Positions 1 to 10,198 of a DNA stretch of 64,000 bases are shown one piece after another. The DNA is from an uncultured Bacteroidaceae bacterium (GTDB lineage: Bacteria; Bacteroidota; Bacteroidia; Bacteroidales; Bacteroidaceae). A program made the position numbers and the translations under genes. The notes beneath the pieces are model-generated. The model did not search any database. It was not told the origin of the DNA and saw only the letters and a program-made list of their open reading frames with translations. Location of the stretch: NCBI GenBank assembly GCA_905236985.1, contig CAJORF010000123.1:1-64000 (forward strand), read 5' to 3'. Each line of letters starts with the position of its first letter. The stretch's first letter is position 1.

Positions 1-11
1 AAACGAAAGAT

Positions 12-86
12 AGGAGCGTAGCTCAGTTGGTTCAGAGCGCTTCAGTCACATTGAAGAGGTCATCGGTTCGAGCCCGATCGTTCCTA
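12..86 (+). tRNA. tRNA-Val (anticodon CAC)
   Basis: Cloverleaf readable: acceptor AGGAGCG/CGTTCCT, D-arm GCTC..GAGC, anticodon arm CTTCA-GTCACAT-TGAAG (anticodon CAC), T-arm ATCGG-TTCGAGC-CCGAT; no encoded CCA. Confidence 0.85.
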
Positions 87-243
87 CTACAGCACTTCAG
101 GCGGACTTGTCAAACGGCAAGTCCGTCTTTTTCGTATGCAATACTTGGGTGATGATGGGGCTTTCGGGTAGTGAATTACACAAAAAACGTGTTATCACCC
201 CACTTTTTTACACCTTATTTAATTATATATCGGGAAAAAGACG

Positions 244-251
244 TATTTTTG
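244..251 (+). promoter_or_regulatory. Bacteroidota -7 promoter motif TATTTTTG upstream of serine acetyltransferase
   Basis: Matches TAnnTTTG, about 18 nt before ATG at 269. Confidence 0.5.
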
Positions 252-268
252 CAGCCGCAAAGCATGAA

Positions 269-1192
269 ATGATGAATCGTTCTACGCAAGAATTACTCAC
301 TACGGTGGCTAAGGAATTGTCCAGCGAATGTTCGCTGTGCGGACTTTTCCATGAACACCGTGATGGCGACTCGTTGCCTTCTCAACCCGAACTGGCTGAG
401 ATCATGGATCTGTGCCGTAGTATTCTTTTTCCGGGTTTCTATGGCAAGAGCAATGTCAACAACCAAAACCTCGTTTTTCATATCGGTGTAGCTGTCGAAC
501 ACCTCTACACGCTGCTCTGCAATCAGATTCAGGCGGGGCTATGCTTTGCCACAGGTTGGAGCGAGGTCGAGGACTATGGCAACACCTATGCCACGGCTCA
601 GGATCTGCGTCGCGTCAAGGCTGAGGGCTTGGCTTCTGCCTTTCTCCAACGTTTGCCCGCATTGCGTCAGACGCTGGCCACCGATGTCGAGGCGGCTTAC
701 CTTGGCGATCCTGCGGCGGAGAGCTATGGCGAAGTCATCTCGTGCTATCCCGTCATCAAAGCGGTCACCAACTATCGCGTGGCTCATGAGCTGCTCACCT
801 TGGGCGTGCCCCTCATTCCTCGTATCATCACCGAGATGGCACATTCGGAGACAGGCATAGACATCCATCCTGCTGCCACCATCGGTCATCATTTCACCAT
901 CGACCACGGCACAGGTGTCGTCATCGGAGCCACATGCATCATCGGTAATCACGTGAAGCTCTATCAGGGCGTCACGCTCGGTGCCAAGAGCTTCCCCCTC
1001 GACGAAAAGGGGAATCCCATTAAGGGCATACCTCGTCATCCCATCCTCGAGGATAATGTCATCGTCTATTCCAACGCTACCATCCTCGGGCGCATTACCA
1101 TCGGCCACGATGCCGTCATCGGCGGTAACATCTGGGTGACAGAAGATGTGGAGGCGGGTGAGAAAATATTGCAGAACAAATATCACAAATAA
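269..1192 (+). CDS. cysE: Serine O-acetyltransferase
   Basis: Left-handed beta-helix hexapeptide repeats (GIDIHPAATIGHHFTIDHGTGVVIGATCIIGNHVKLYQGVTLGAKSF). Start set to MMNRSTQELL; the upstream ORF extension spans a promoter. Confidence 0.9.
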   Translation: MMNRSTQELLTTVAKELSSECSLCGLFHEHRDGDSLPSQPELAEIMDLCRSILFPGFYGKSNVNNQNLVFHIGVAVEHLYTLLCNQIQAGLCFATGWSEVEDYGNTYATAQDLRRVKAEGLASAFLQRLPALRQTLATDVEAAYLGDPAAESYGEVISCYPVIKAVTNYRVAHELLTLGVPLIPRIITEMAHSETGIDIHPAATIGHHFTIDHGTGVVIGATCIIGNHVKLYQGVTLGAKSFPLDEKGNPIKGIPRHPILEDNVIVYSNATILGRITIGHDAVIGGNIWVTEDVEAGEKILQNKYHK

Positions 1193-2764
1193 ATGACAAC
1201 TTCTCTCATTGCCAAGACCTTCCAGGGCTTGGAACCCCTACTGGCACAGGAACTCACCGAGTTGGGTGCCGATGACATTCAGATAGGACGCCGCATGGTC
1301 ACCTTCAAAGGCGACAAGGAAATGCTCTATCGTGCCAACTTCTGCTTGCGCACAGCTATTCGTGTGCTGAAGCCTATCAAGACCTTCAAGGCCAAGAGTG
1401 CCGACGATGTCTATGCCGCCGTCAGTGCCATCGACTGGAGCGAGTACCTCACGCCGGAGACCACCTTTGCGGTCGATAGTGTCGTGTTCTCGCCCGAGTT
1501 CCATCACTCCAAGTTTGTGGCTTACAAGGTGAAGGATGCCATAGCCGACCAGTTCCGTGAGCGCACGGGTAAGCGTCCCAACGTCAGTGTTTCCAATCCT
1601 GACATTCAACTCCATATCCATATTTCCGACTACGATGCCACCCTCGCCCTCGACAGTAGTGGCGAGAGCCTGCATCGTCGTGGCTATCGGCAGGAGACCG
1701 TGGCAGCACCGCTGAACGAAGTCCTTGCTGCTGCCATCATCATGATGACAGGCTGGCGTGGCGAGACCGATTTCCTCGATCCCTTCTGTGGCAGTGGCAC
1801 ACTCTGCGTCGAGGCTGCCCTCATCGCTCGCGGCATCGCTCCCGGTGTGTTTCGCAAGAGCTATGCATTCGAGAAATGGCCAGACTTCGACCGCGATCTC
1901 TTCGAGCGCGTCTATAACGATGATAGCCAGGAGCGCGACTTCGACCATCATATCTATGGCCGCGACAATGACCCCAAGGCCGTAGGTATCGCTCGTCGCA
2001 ATGTGCGTGCTGCTGGACTCTCAAAGGAGATCACCATTGATGAGGCTGACTTCAGGGACACTCCGCTCGCTATTCCTTCGAGTGGGGATGGTGTTACCGA
2101 CCAAGAGGTGGCGACTGCTCCCCTCATCGTTACCAACCCGCCTTATGGCGAACGCATCTCCTCGCCCGACCTCCTCGGTTTGTACAAGACCATCGGCCAG
2201 AAACTGAAGCGTGAGTTCTCGGGTGGTGAGGCTTGGATCCTCAGCTATCGCGAGGAGTGCTTTGATGAGATCGGTTTGAAACCGTCGCTGAAGACCCCGT
2301 TGTTCAATGGCTCGCTCGAATGTGAGCTGCGCAAGTATGTACTCTTCCAAGGACGTCTTGATGAGCACCGCGCCTCCGGCGGCTTTGTGAAGACTGATGA
2401 CGAACGTCGTCAGATGGCTGAGAAGCGACGCTTCAAGCAGCATCGCGATGGCTTCAAGAGTGGCCACCGCGATGAGCGCGACGATCGCGATGAGCACGAC
2501 GCCCACCGCTTCAACAAATTCTCCCGTCGCGATGAAGGCTTCAAGCCTCGCCGTAGCTTCGGAGATCGTGACGGTGATGATGACCGCAGAGGTGGCGACC
2601 GTCGTGTTAAAGGTGGTGACCGTCGTGGCGCTTCGTTCAAGGGCGGTTCGTTCAAAAGCGGCGACCGTCGTGGCAAGGGCGATTTCCACGCCAAGGGCAA
2701 CGACCGTGCTGCACGTCAGGAAGCTCGCCGCCGTTTCTTCCGTGGAGAGGGGAATGAGGAGTAA
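1193..2764 (+). CDS. THUMP-domain class I SAM-dependent RNA methyltransferase (RlmL N-terminal/YpsC-like) with RG/RD-rich C-terminal tail
   Basis: FLDPFCGSGTLCVEAALIARGIAPG and NPPYGER motifs; charged RGG-like tail. Confidence 0.85.
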   Translation: MTTSLIAKTFQGLEPLLAQELTELGADDIQIGRRMVTFKGDKEMLYRANFCLRTAIRVLKPIKTFKAKSADDVYAAVSAIDWSEYLTPETTFAVDSVVFSPEFHHSKFVAYKVKDAIADQFRERTGKRPNVSVSNPDIQLHIHISDYDATLALDSSGESLHRRGYRQETVAAPLNEVLAAAIIMMTGWRGETDFLDPFCGSGTLCVEAALIARGIAPGVFRKSYAFEKWPDFDRDLFERVYNDDSQERDFDHHIYGRDNDPKAVGIARRNVRAAGLSKEITIDEADFRDTPLAIPSSGDGVTDQEVATAPLIVTNPPYGERISSPDLLGLYKTIGQKLKREFSGGEAWILSYREECFDEIGLKPSLKTPLFNGSLECELRKYVLFQGRLDEHRASGGFVKTDDERRQMAEKRRFKQHRDGFKSGHRDERDDRDEHDAHRFNKFSRRDEGFKPRRSFGDRDGDDDRRGGDRRVKGGDRRGASFKGGSFKSGDRRGKGDFHAKGNDRAARQEARRRFFRGEGNEE

Positions 2765-2875
2765 AGAGTGGTTAATTAAATTAAGATTCTTTGCAATAAA
2801 TCGCCCTTTTTTCAGTTTTATTTGTAGAAGTAGTAAAGAGAAAGTCATTAAGCTAACAACGAAAAATAGATCATA

Positions 2876-5422
2876 ATGAAAAAAATTGCACTCCTCATCA
2901 TCCTTTTCGCTGTGGCAGCTGTTATGCCAGCTGCGGCACAGTCGATGTCAGACCAGCAGTTGGTGCGATATGTCATTCAGGAAAAGGAGAAGGGAACAGA
3001 ACAGGATGTCATTGTGGCCAATCTGCTCAAGCGTGGTGTCACCGTGGAGCAGTTGCGCCGTGTGCGCAAGAAGGTGGAAGCCGAACAGAAACAGCTCGGT
3101 GCCTCAGACCTCACAGGCAAGACCCAACAGCAAGGAAAGAACCGGCTCCGCACCCAGCGCGAGCGCGACAACGACGAACGCCAGAAGCGCGACAACTACA
3201 TGATCCGCTCCCAACGCGAGGACATGGACTACCGCTACATGACGCGTCAGCAACGTCAGCAGATGATAGAGGAGGAGAGCGAGTACTTCGACCTCGACTC
3301 GCTCGAGTACTACAGCCAGCAGATTCCCAAGGATCAGCAGGTCTATGGACGAGACATCTTCAACCAGAAGAACCTCTCGTTCGAACCCAACCAGAACATG
3401 GCTACGCCAATGAATTATCGTCTCGGCGCCGGCGACGTAGTGATTATCGATGTGTGGGGAGCTTCCCAGGAGACGTTCACAGAGACCGTATCTCCCGATG
3501 GCACCATCACCCTTGCCGGCATCGGCCCCGTCAACCTCGGTGGCCTGTCGGTCAGCGCCGCTACGGCACGCCTGAAGTCCCGTCTCGGTGAGTTCTACAG
3601 TGATTGTCGCGTCAGCCTCAGTGTCGGTGAGACGCGTAGCATCGTTGTGCAGGTGCTCGGCGATGTGGTGATGCCTGGCACCTTCACCCTGAGCAGCCTC
3701 TCCTCGGCATTCAATGCGCTCTATGCTGCTGGCGGTATCAGTGAGATTGGTACGCTGCGTGACATCAAGGTTTATCGCGGCGGTCATCTTGTCTCATGCA
3801 TTGATGTCTATGACTACCTGACGAAGGGCGACAGTCGCGGCGACATCCGTCTTCAGGACAATGACGTCATCATTGTCGGTAACTATGAGTGTCTCGTCGA
3901 GGTGCGCGGTAAGGTCAAGCGTCCTATGTTCTATGAGATGAAGAAGACGGAGAGCGTGCAGCGCGTGCTCGAACTTGCAGGCGGCTTCTCGGGTGATGCT
4001 TACACCAAGAGCGTTCGCCTCGTGCGCAAGTCCGGTGACGAGTACTCCATTCACAATATCGAGGAGTTCGACCTGAATGGTTTCACGTTGGCCGACGGCG
4101 ACTCCATTTTTGTTGATAGCGTCATTCCCCGCTTCCGTAACATGGTTGAGGTGCGTGGTGCCGTCAAGCATCCGGGTATGTTCCAGATGGATGGCAAGGT
4201 ACAGAGCGTTCGCGAATTGGTTAATGCCGCAGAAGGGCTTCGCGAGGATGCCTTCACTGAGCGCGCTGTCATGCATCGCGAGAAGGATGACCTGACACTC
4301 GAGATGGTGAGCATCGACATCATGGGCATCATGGAAGGTCGCGTTGCCGACGTGATGCTGAAACGCAACGACATCCTCTTCATCCCCAGCAAGATCGACA
4401 TGCAGGGCGAGCAGACCCTCCGTATCAACGGCGAGGTGAACTATCCGGGAACCTATCAGTTCGCTGAGAACACCACCATCAAGGATCTCATCCTGCAAGC
4501 TGGCGGTCTGACACGTGCTGCCTCGACGGCCAAGATCGATGTATTCCGCCGCAACTACGTCCCCGATGCCCAGCAGACATCAATGGATCTGGCACAGATC
4601 TTCACCTTCAACCTCGCCAACGGTTTCATCATTGAGGACACCATTTTCGTGCTGCAGCCCTACGATGAGGTGCAGGTGCGTAAGAGCCCGACCTACGCCG
4701 AGCAGCAGAATGTCCGCATCTCCGGAGCTGTCAACTTCGATGGCGAGTATGCCATGACGAGCCGCGAGTTTCGTCTGAGCGACTTGGTCAAGATAGCTGG
4801 TGGTCTCTCCTCAGTGGCCTATTCCAAAGGTGCGCGTCTCATCCGTCAGATGACGGCAGAGGAGCGCGAACAGCGCGAAGCTGCTCTCCGTACATCCCAG
4901 ATTTCACTCTACGAGCAAGCGCTGGAATCCGATAAGATGTTTGATATGGCCCGCGCCGACTCGCTATTGGAGATGAAGATGAACCTCGGCAATACCTACA
5001 ACGTAGCCATCAATCTCGACGAGGCTATTTCCAGTCCTGGAGGAGCGGAAGATATTACCCTGCGCGCCAATGATTTGCTTATCGTGCCTCAGTTCTCCAA
5101 CACCGTGAAGATCTCAGGTGAGGTGATGTACCCCATCTCTGTCAACTATCAGAAAGGTGCCAACCTGAGTCATTACATCAAGAGTGCCGGTGGCTACAGC
5201 CGACGGGCCAGCAAGAAGCAGACCTACGCCATCTACATGAACGGCTCGGTCGATAAGCTTGGACGGCGTGCCAGCAGCAAGCACATCGAACCCGGTTGCG
5301 AGATTGTCATCCCGACGAAACCCAAGAAGGAAGGCATGAGCACCGCTGAGATCTCCGTCCTCGGCACCTCTGCTGCATCGCTCACCACGATGGTTGTCGC
5401 ACTCATTAACTTATTGAAGTAA
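2876..5422 (+). CDS. Polysaccharide biosynthesis/export protein with multiple SLBB domains
   Basis: Signal peptide; YRLGAGDVVIIDVWG and repeated GxVxxPGxYxxxxxxxxxxLxxxAGG SLBB repeats. Confidence 0.9.
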   Translation: MKKIALLIILFAVAAVMPAAAQSMSDQQLVRYVIQEKEKGTEQDVIVANLLKRGVTVEQLRRVRKKVEAEQKQLGASDLTGKTQQQGKNRLRTQRERDNDERQKRDNYMIRSQREDMDYRYMTRQQRQQMIEEESEYFDLDSLEYYSQQIPKDQQVYGRDIFNQKNLSFEPNQNMATPMNYRLGAGDVVIIDVWGASQETFTETVSPDGTITLAGIGPVNLGGLSVSAATARLKSRLGEFYSDCRVSLSVGETRSIVVQVLGDVVMPGTFTLSSLSSAFNALYAAGGISEIGTLRDIKVYRGGHLVSCIDVYDYLTKGDSRGDIRLQDNDVIIVGNYECLVEVRGKVKRPMFYEMKKTESVQRVLELAGGFSGDAYTKSVRLVRKSGDEYSIHNIEEFDLNGFTLADGDSIFVDSVIPRFRNMVEVRGAVKHPGMFQMDGKVQSVRELVNAAEGLREDAFTERAVMHREKDDLTLEMVSIDIMGIMEGRVADVMLKRNDILFIPSKIDMQGEQTLRINGEVNYPGTYQFAENTTIKDLILQAGGLTRAASTAKIDVFRRNYVPDAQQTSMDLAQIFTFNLANGFIIEDTIFVLQPYDEVQVRKSPTYAEQQNVRISGAVNFDGEYAMTSREFRLSDLVKIAGGLSSVAYSKGARLIRQMTAEEREQREAALRTSQISLYEQALESDKMFDMARADSLLEMKMNLGNTYNVAINLDEAISSPGGAEDITLRANDLLIVPQFSNTVKISGEVMYPISVNYQKGANLSHYIKSAGGYSRRASKKQTYAIYMNGSVDKLGRRASSKHIEPGCEIVIPTKPKKEGMSTAEISVLGTSAASLTTMVVALINLLK

Positions 5423-5441
5423 CGAAAGTGGCAAATAACTA

Positions 5442-6506
5442 ATGATAAGTGAAATGGATAACAACGAACAGCACACATTAGATCTTAGGAAGGTCGTTCG
5501 CACGCTTTGGGACAATAGGAGAACTTTCTACAAAGTTTGGATATGGACGTTTATCCTCTCTTGCATTTGGATTTTGCCCCAGCCTCGTTACTACTCATGT
5601 GAGGTGATGTTGGCACCGGAAATGAGTGGCGAGGACATGGGTGGAGGTCTCTCCTCCATCGCTTCGTCCTTCGGATTCAATATTGGGGGAATAGGGGGGC
5701 AGGATGCCATCTATCCCGAATTATATCCCGATTTGTTTGAAAGTCCCGAGTTTATTGTAGGACTTTACAATATTCAGGTCAAAACCAAGAATGGAGACAT
5801 CGCTACGGATTACTTTACATACATGAAGGATCATCAGAAGAAAAATCTTCTTACGTGGCCCTTTGTTTGGACAATGAAGAAGATAAAGTCCCTGTTTGAA
5901 GAAGAAGATTCGAATTCCAGCCAATTAGGAGCTTCTGATATTGATCCCTTCATGATGAGCAGGAAGAACTATGAATTGATGAAGACCGTCATCAACAAGA
6001 TTAGTTGTGCGATAGACAAGAAAACCAGCGTCATTTCTATCAAGGTGAAGGATCAGGATCCCCTTGTCTGTGCTACGATGACAGATAGTGTGAAAAGCCA
6101 TTTGCAGGATTTCATTATTCGTTATCGTACCAGCAAGGTGAGCGAGGACGTACAGCACTATCAGCAGATGCGCGACAGTGCCGAATGGGCGTATGATAGG
6201 GCGATGGAGGCATATAGCAAATTCTGCGACACTCACAAAAATCCCACACTTCAAAGCTATCAGAGCGAGCGCGATAAATTAGAAAGCGACCTCGCTGTCA
6301 AGCAGAATTCTCTGACGGCTATGGAGACACAGTTACAGGCAACCAGGGTGAAACTTCAAGAAAAGACACCTGCTTTCACCACGCTGAAGAGTGCCACAGT
6401 TCCTGTGAAACCTGCTGGACCGAAGAGGATGTTGTTCGTGCTTGGCATGTTGATTTTGGCCACAACAGTAAAAGGTTACCTCCTCGTTAAGCGATTCATC
6501 ATATAG
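5442..6506 (+). CDS. Wzz-family chain length determinant protein
   Basis: N-terminal TM, YYSCEVMLAPE, coiled coil, C-terminal PVKPAGPKRMLFVLGML TM; start could be 5454. Confidence 0.8.
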   Translation: MISEMDNNEQHTLDLRKVVRTLWDNRRTFYKVWIWTFILSCIWILPQPRYYSCEVMLAPEMSGEDMGGGLSSIASSFGFNIGGIGGQDAIYPELYPDLFESPEFIVGLYNIQVKTKNGDIATDYFTYMKDHQKKNLLTWPFVWTMKKIKSLFEEEDSNSSQLGASDIDPFMMSRKNYELMKTVINKISCAIDKKTSVISIKVKDQDPLVCATMTDSVKSHLQDFIIRYRTSKVSEDVQHYQQMRDSAEWAYDRAMEAYSKFCDTHKNPTLQSYQSERDKLESDLAVKQNSLTAMETQLQATRVKLQEKTPAFTTLKSATVPVKPAGPKRMLFVLGMLILATTVKGYLLVKRFII

Positions 6507-6533
6507 TATTCCTCTTTATTCCTGTGGCATTAG

Positions 6534-7982
6534 ATGGGCAAGGAATCTCTGAGAAATAAGACCTTCAATGGAGTGAAATGGGGTTTGCTGGATAATCTGG
6601 CAAACTCCGGCATCTCTTTTATTGTGGGGCTCGTCCTTGCCCGAATGCTTTCACCCACGGAATTTGGAATCATCGGCATCATCACGATCTTCATTAATCT
6701 GTCGGTTGTCATTATCGATGGAGGCTTTGCCACGGCGCTCATTCGTAAGCCAGATGCTACTCAGGATGACTATAATACGGTCTTTCACGTCAACATTCTG
6801 GTGTCTGTCGTGTTAATAGCCCTTTTGTGCGTCAGTGCGAATCCAATTGCAAGCTTCTTCGATCAACCTTTGTTGGCATACGTACTTCCCGCGATGAGCA
6901 TCATGCTCTTGTTTAATGCGGGAAGCCTGATACAGAAAACCATATTAGTCAAACAACTTGATTTCAAGTCGCAGGCGGTTGTTTCGCTCGTCAGTTCTGT
7001 CACCAGTGGCATCATTGGTATTACTGCAGCATATAAAGGTCTGGGCGTATGGGCACTTGCGGCTCAGCAGATATCCCGTCAGTTCATCATGATGATAGGG
7101 TTGTGGATAGCCAATCACTGGTTGCCAGCCTTACGTTTCTCCGTGAAGAGCTTTAAGGAACTTTTCGGATTCGGAGCGAAGTTGCTTGCAGCCAATGTCA
7201 TCAATTCGCTGTATAAAGATATGTTTCTTGCTGTCATCGGCAAGATGTACACAGCTCGTGACTTGGGCTATTATAATCGTGCGGATCAGTTCAACATGAT
7301 TTTCAGCAACAACTTGGGACAGATTGTACAGAAGGTTTCTCTCTCGTCATTAAGTCAGGTTCAAGATGATAGTGAAAGAATGAGGAATGCTTTTCGCAAG
7401 TTAGTTCGTTACACGGGTCTTTTCACCTTTGCATGCACATTCGGACTTGCGGCCATTGCTAAACCCCTTATTGTAACGTTGATAGGCGAGAAATGGCTCC
7501 CTTCGGTCTATCTCCTTCAGATCATGAGCCTCTATGCTGCAATCTATCCTTTGCAACAGCTGAACCTTAACATCCTGAATGTTAGAAAACGCAGCGATCG
7601 TTTCCTCAAGTTAGAGATTTTCAAAAAGTTTCTCTTCATTCCCGTCATCCTTGTTGGTTTTTTCTTTGAACTTCAATTTATGATATGGGCAGCCGTGGTG
7701 TATTACTATATCGAGTTTTTCATTAATGGCTGGTACTCTTTTGCTCTTTCTGGCTATGGTACTTGGCAGCAGGTGAAGGATCTGTGTCCAATGTATGTGA
7801 CGTCCATATTGGTGTCAGTTGCTGTCTGGACGTTGACATTCACCAATCTTCCTTATCTGCCCATGCTTCTCTTGCAGGTGTTTGTGGCCATCGGGCTTTA
7901 TGTTACAGTTTATGCACTATTCGGTCTTCCCGAGTATAGTGAAATCAAGGCTGTTTGTATGAACAAAATCTTGCGTAGATGA
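6534..7982 (+). CDS. Lipopolysaccharide/O-antigen flippase (Wzx, MATE-like)
   Basis: Polytopic; GVKWGLLDNLANSGISFIVGLVLARMLSPTEFGIIG typical of the family. Confidence 0.88.
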   Translation: MGKESLRNKTFNGVKWGLLDNLANSGISFIVGLVLARMLSPTEFGIIGIITIFINLSVVIIDGGFATALIRKPDATQDDYNTVFHVNILVSVVLIALLCVSANPIASFFDQPLLAYVLPAMSIMLLFNAGSLIQKTILVKQLDFKSQAVVSLVSSVTSGIIGITAAYKGLGVWALAAQQISRQFIMMIGLWIANHWLPALRFSVKSFKELFGFGAKLLAANVINSLYKDMFLAVIGKMYTARDLGYYNRADQFNMIFSNNLGQIVQKVSLSSLSQVQDDSERMRNAFRKLVRYTGLFTFACTFGLAAIAKPLIVTLIGEKWLPSVYLLQIMSLYAAIYPLQQLNLNILNVRKRSDRFLKLEIFKKFLFIPVILVGFFFELQFMIWAAVVYYYIEFFINGWYSFALSGYGTWQQVKDLCPMYVTSILVSVAVWTLTFTNLPYLPMLLLQVFVAIGLYVTVYALFGLPEYSEIKAVCMNKILRR

Positions 7983-9211
7983 AAAATAGGAGCTACATAT
8001 ACGACCTTCTCCTGTTTGCTTTGATGGCATTGCTCGTCTTTGGCATGATAGGCAACGGTGCGCAGCCTGCACGATTGTTCATCCTAGCCGTCTCTCCTTT
8101 TATGCTGACAGATGCCTTCAGGAGGTCTCATCCGAGTGCGTACTACTATAGGTATGAATGTTTTTTTCTCGTTTTCTGGTTTTTATGGGCTTTGGCTTTC
8201 TTTTATAAGGCAGTCGAGGAAGAGGAAAGCTTGAAGCATCTCATATATTTAGCGATACATATTTTGGGCTTCTTTGAAGTGCTTTGGGCGGCAAACAAGG
8301 CCAAGAATCCCCAGCAGTCCATCAAATACGGATGGTTGACGGTGATCCTATTGTCCATTCCTGTTGCGGCTTACGAGTTCTTGACTGACTTTCATCTGAG
8401 TATGTCCTATCAAGATACAGGTAGTACGCTGTATGTCAATGGTATTCATATCGAACGTCCCTTCGCTTCGGTTACCTTTGGAAACTTGAACAGCTATAAC
8501 ACAGTCTTATGCTGGGCTTTACCGAGTCTCTTCATGTGCAACCTATATCCCCGGAGCAAGTGGGAGCAGTCTCTGGGCTTCATACTGATGAGTTTAACCG
8601 CTCTGATCATTATTGCTAACGCTTCGCGCGGTGCCATTTTGTGCTTGGCTGTGATGTTGGTGACTTATGTTTATGCCTATTACAAGTTTGGGCGTAATCG
8701 TTATTTGCTTATTACGATCATTGTCCTTGCCATAGGTGCGTTGATATATTTCTTAGGTGAAATTTTCCTTCTCATCATAGAGCGTTTCTCTAATCAAGGC
8801 ATGAGCGATGATGGACGTACAGAAAATCTCATAAAGGGTTTTCAGGCTTTCTTGGACAGCTATGGTTTGGGAATTGGAATTGGAAATTATGAACCGATCA
8901 TGGGTGATGTTTATCGAGTAGAATTTGCGGCTCCTCACAATCTTCTCCTCGAGGTGCTGGTCTGTTTTGGCTTGCTAATCGCCATAGGTTTCATTGGGCA
9001 GTTTGTACGCCTTGCCCGTATGAGCTTGCGTCAAGGCACACCGTATAACCGCAATATGTTACTATTCTGTTTGACTGCAGCTCTATTTGCTGGAATTATA
9101 GACAGTAATTATCTCATGAAAGTTCCCACGTGGATGTTTATTGCATCTGCTTATGTATATGTAGATCCCCGATATAATCAAATAATTGACAATGATAACA
9201 GACTTCCTTGA
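7979..9211 (+). CDS. O-antigen ligase/polymerase-like (Wzy) membrane protein
   Basis: Polytopic; SRGAILCLAVML and APHNLLLEVLVCFG motifs; ATGA overlap with upstream gene. Confidence 0.8.
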   Translation: MKNRSYIYDLLLFALMALLVFGMIGNGAQPARLFILAVSPFMLTDAFRRSHPSAYYYRYECFFLVFWFLWALAFFYKAVEEEESLKHLIYLAIHILGFFEVLWAANKAKNPQQSIKYGWLTVILLSIPVAAYEFLTDFHLSMSYQDTGSTLYVNGIHIERPFASVTFGNLNSYNTVLCWALPSLFMCNLYPRSKWEQSLGFILMSLTALIIIANASRGAILCLAVMLVTYVYAYYKFGRNRYLLITIIVLAIGALIYFLGEIFLLIIERFSNQGMSDDGRTENLIKGFQAFLDSYGLGIGIGNYEPIMGDVYRVEFAAPHNLLLEVLVCFGLLIAIGFIGQFVRLARMSLRQGTPYNRNMLLFCLTAALFAGIIDSNYLMKVPTWMFIASAYVYVDPRYNQIIDNDNRLP

Positions 9212-10142
9212 TAAGATTTACACATCTTTGAATAACAAGTGTGCTTTCCTTGCCCGATTGCATGTGTATTCCGTCCTGCGACTCATCGTTCGGCTTGTGG
9301 CCAACACGATTTTGCCTGCTTATTTTTATTTGACCTGTTGGCGCAAGGCTTATCGGATTGAACCAACGAAAAAGAGTCGTGGCCGCATTATTGTGACCCT
9401 GACCTCCTTTCCTGTCAGGACAGGTCGCCTATGGCTCGTCATTGAGACCATACTGCGACAGACCGTCAAGCCGGACATCATTGTATTGTGGCTGTCTTTG
9501 AAACAGTATCGTGGTTGGGAAGATGTCCCTCAAAGTCTTAAACGGCTGCAACGGAGAGGACTCACGATCAGGTTCGTTCCAGAGGACTATCGTTCACACA
9601 AAAAATACCATTATTGTTTAGGGGAATTCCCCGACGATCATATCATTACCATTGATGATGACATCTTTTATGATTCGCATCTTGTGGAGCGTCTGATAAA
9701 GATGCATCATGAATATCCTGATGATGTCATCGCCAACAAGACTCATCGGATAGGATATGATGTAAATGGTAATATCCTTCCTTATTCGCAATGGGCGCAG
9801 AATGCCTCTGGCGGAACAGACCTTTTCGCTGTAGGAGCCGGTGGTACATTTTATCCCGCTCATTGCATGGATAAGATGGCCTCTGACATAGAAATGGCGA
9901 TGGCACTTACTCCGACAGGAGATGACATCTGGCTCAATGCTATGGTCAGGCTTAATCACAGAAAGGTTATTCAAGCTCCCTACCATTTCATTGAGCAAAT
10001 ATCAGTCCTTAATCTGCATAATGTAGAACTAATAACTGGAAATGCCACTTCAGGTAATGACGTACAAATCAGCCAACTGGTGGCCTATTTGTCAAGTGTC
10101 GGAAAGGAGAACCCTTTTACGCATAATTTCTATCTCAAGTAA
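9192..10142 (+). CDS. Glycosyltransferase
   Basis: IIVTLTSFPVRTGRLWLVIETILRQTVKPD, acidic IDDDIFYD motif; overlaps preceding CDS. Confidence 0.75.
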   Translation: MITDFLDKIYTSLNNKCAFLARLHVYSVLRLIVRLVANTILPAYFYLTCWRKAYRIEPTKKSRGRIIVTLTSFPVRTGRLWLVIETILRQTVKPDIIVLWLSLKQYRGWEDVPQSLKRLQRRGLTIRFVPEDYRSHKKYHYCLGEFPDDHIITIDDDIFYDSHLVERLIKMHHEYPDDVIANKTHRIGYDVNGNILPYSQWAQNASGGTDLFAVGAGGTFYPAHCMDKMASDIEMAMALTPTGDDIWLNAMVRLNHRKVIQAPYHFIEQISVLNLHNVELITGNATSGNDVQISQLVAYLSSVGKENPFTHNFYLK

Positions 10143-10198
10143 TCCTCACACTTTGCTTCGTTTTTTATAGGAAAATTGGGGCATCATCCAATAGAACA

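Noticed and set aside
2581-2700. Repeated GGYGACCGTCGTG considered as a CRISPR-like or tandem DNA repeat
   Set aside because: Irregular spacing and in-frame coding for an RG-rich tail; not CRISPR. No CRISPR array was seen anywhere in the window.
2021-2848. 275-aa and similar minus-strand ORFs across the EPS genes (539-1186, 3104-3787, 3794-4498)
   Set aside because: Overlap strongly supported CDSs in antisense; compositionally biased and without domain signatures.
9186-9191. TTG start at 9186 for the glycosyltransferase
   Set aside because: ATG at 9192 is in frame and more plausible.
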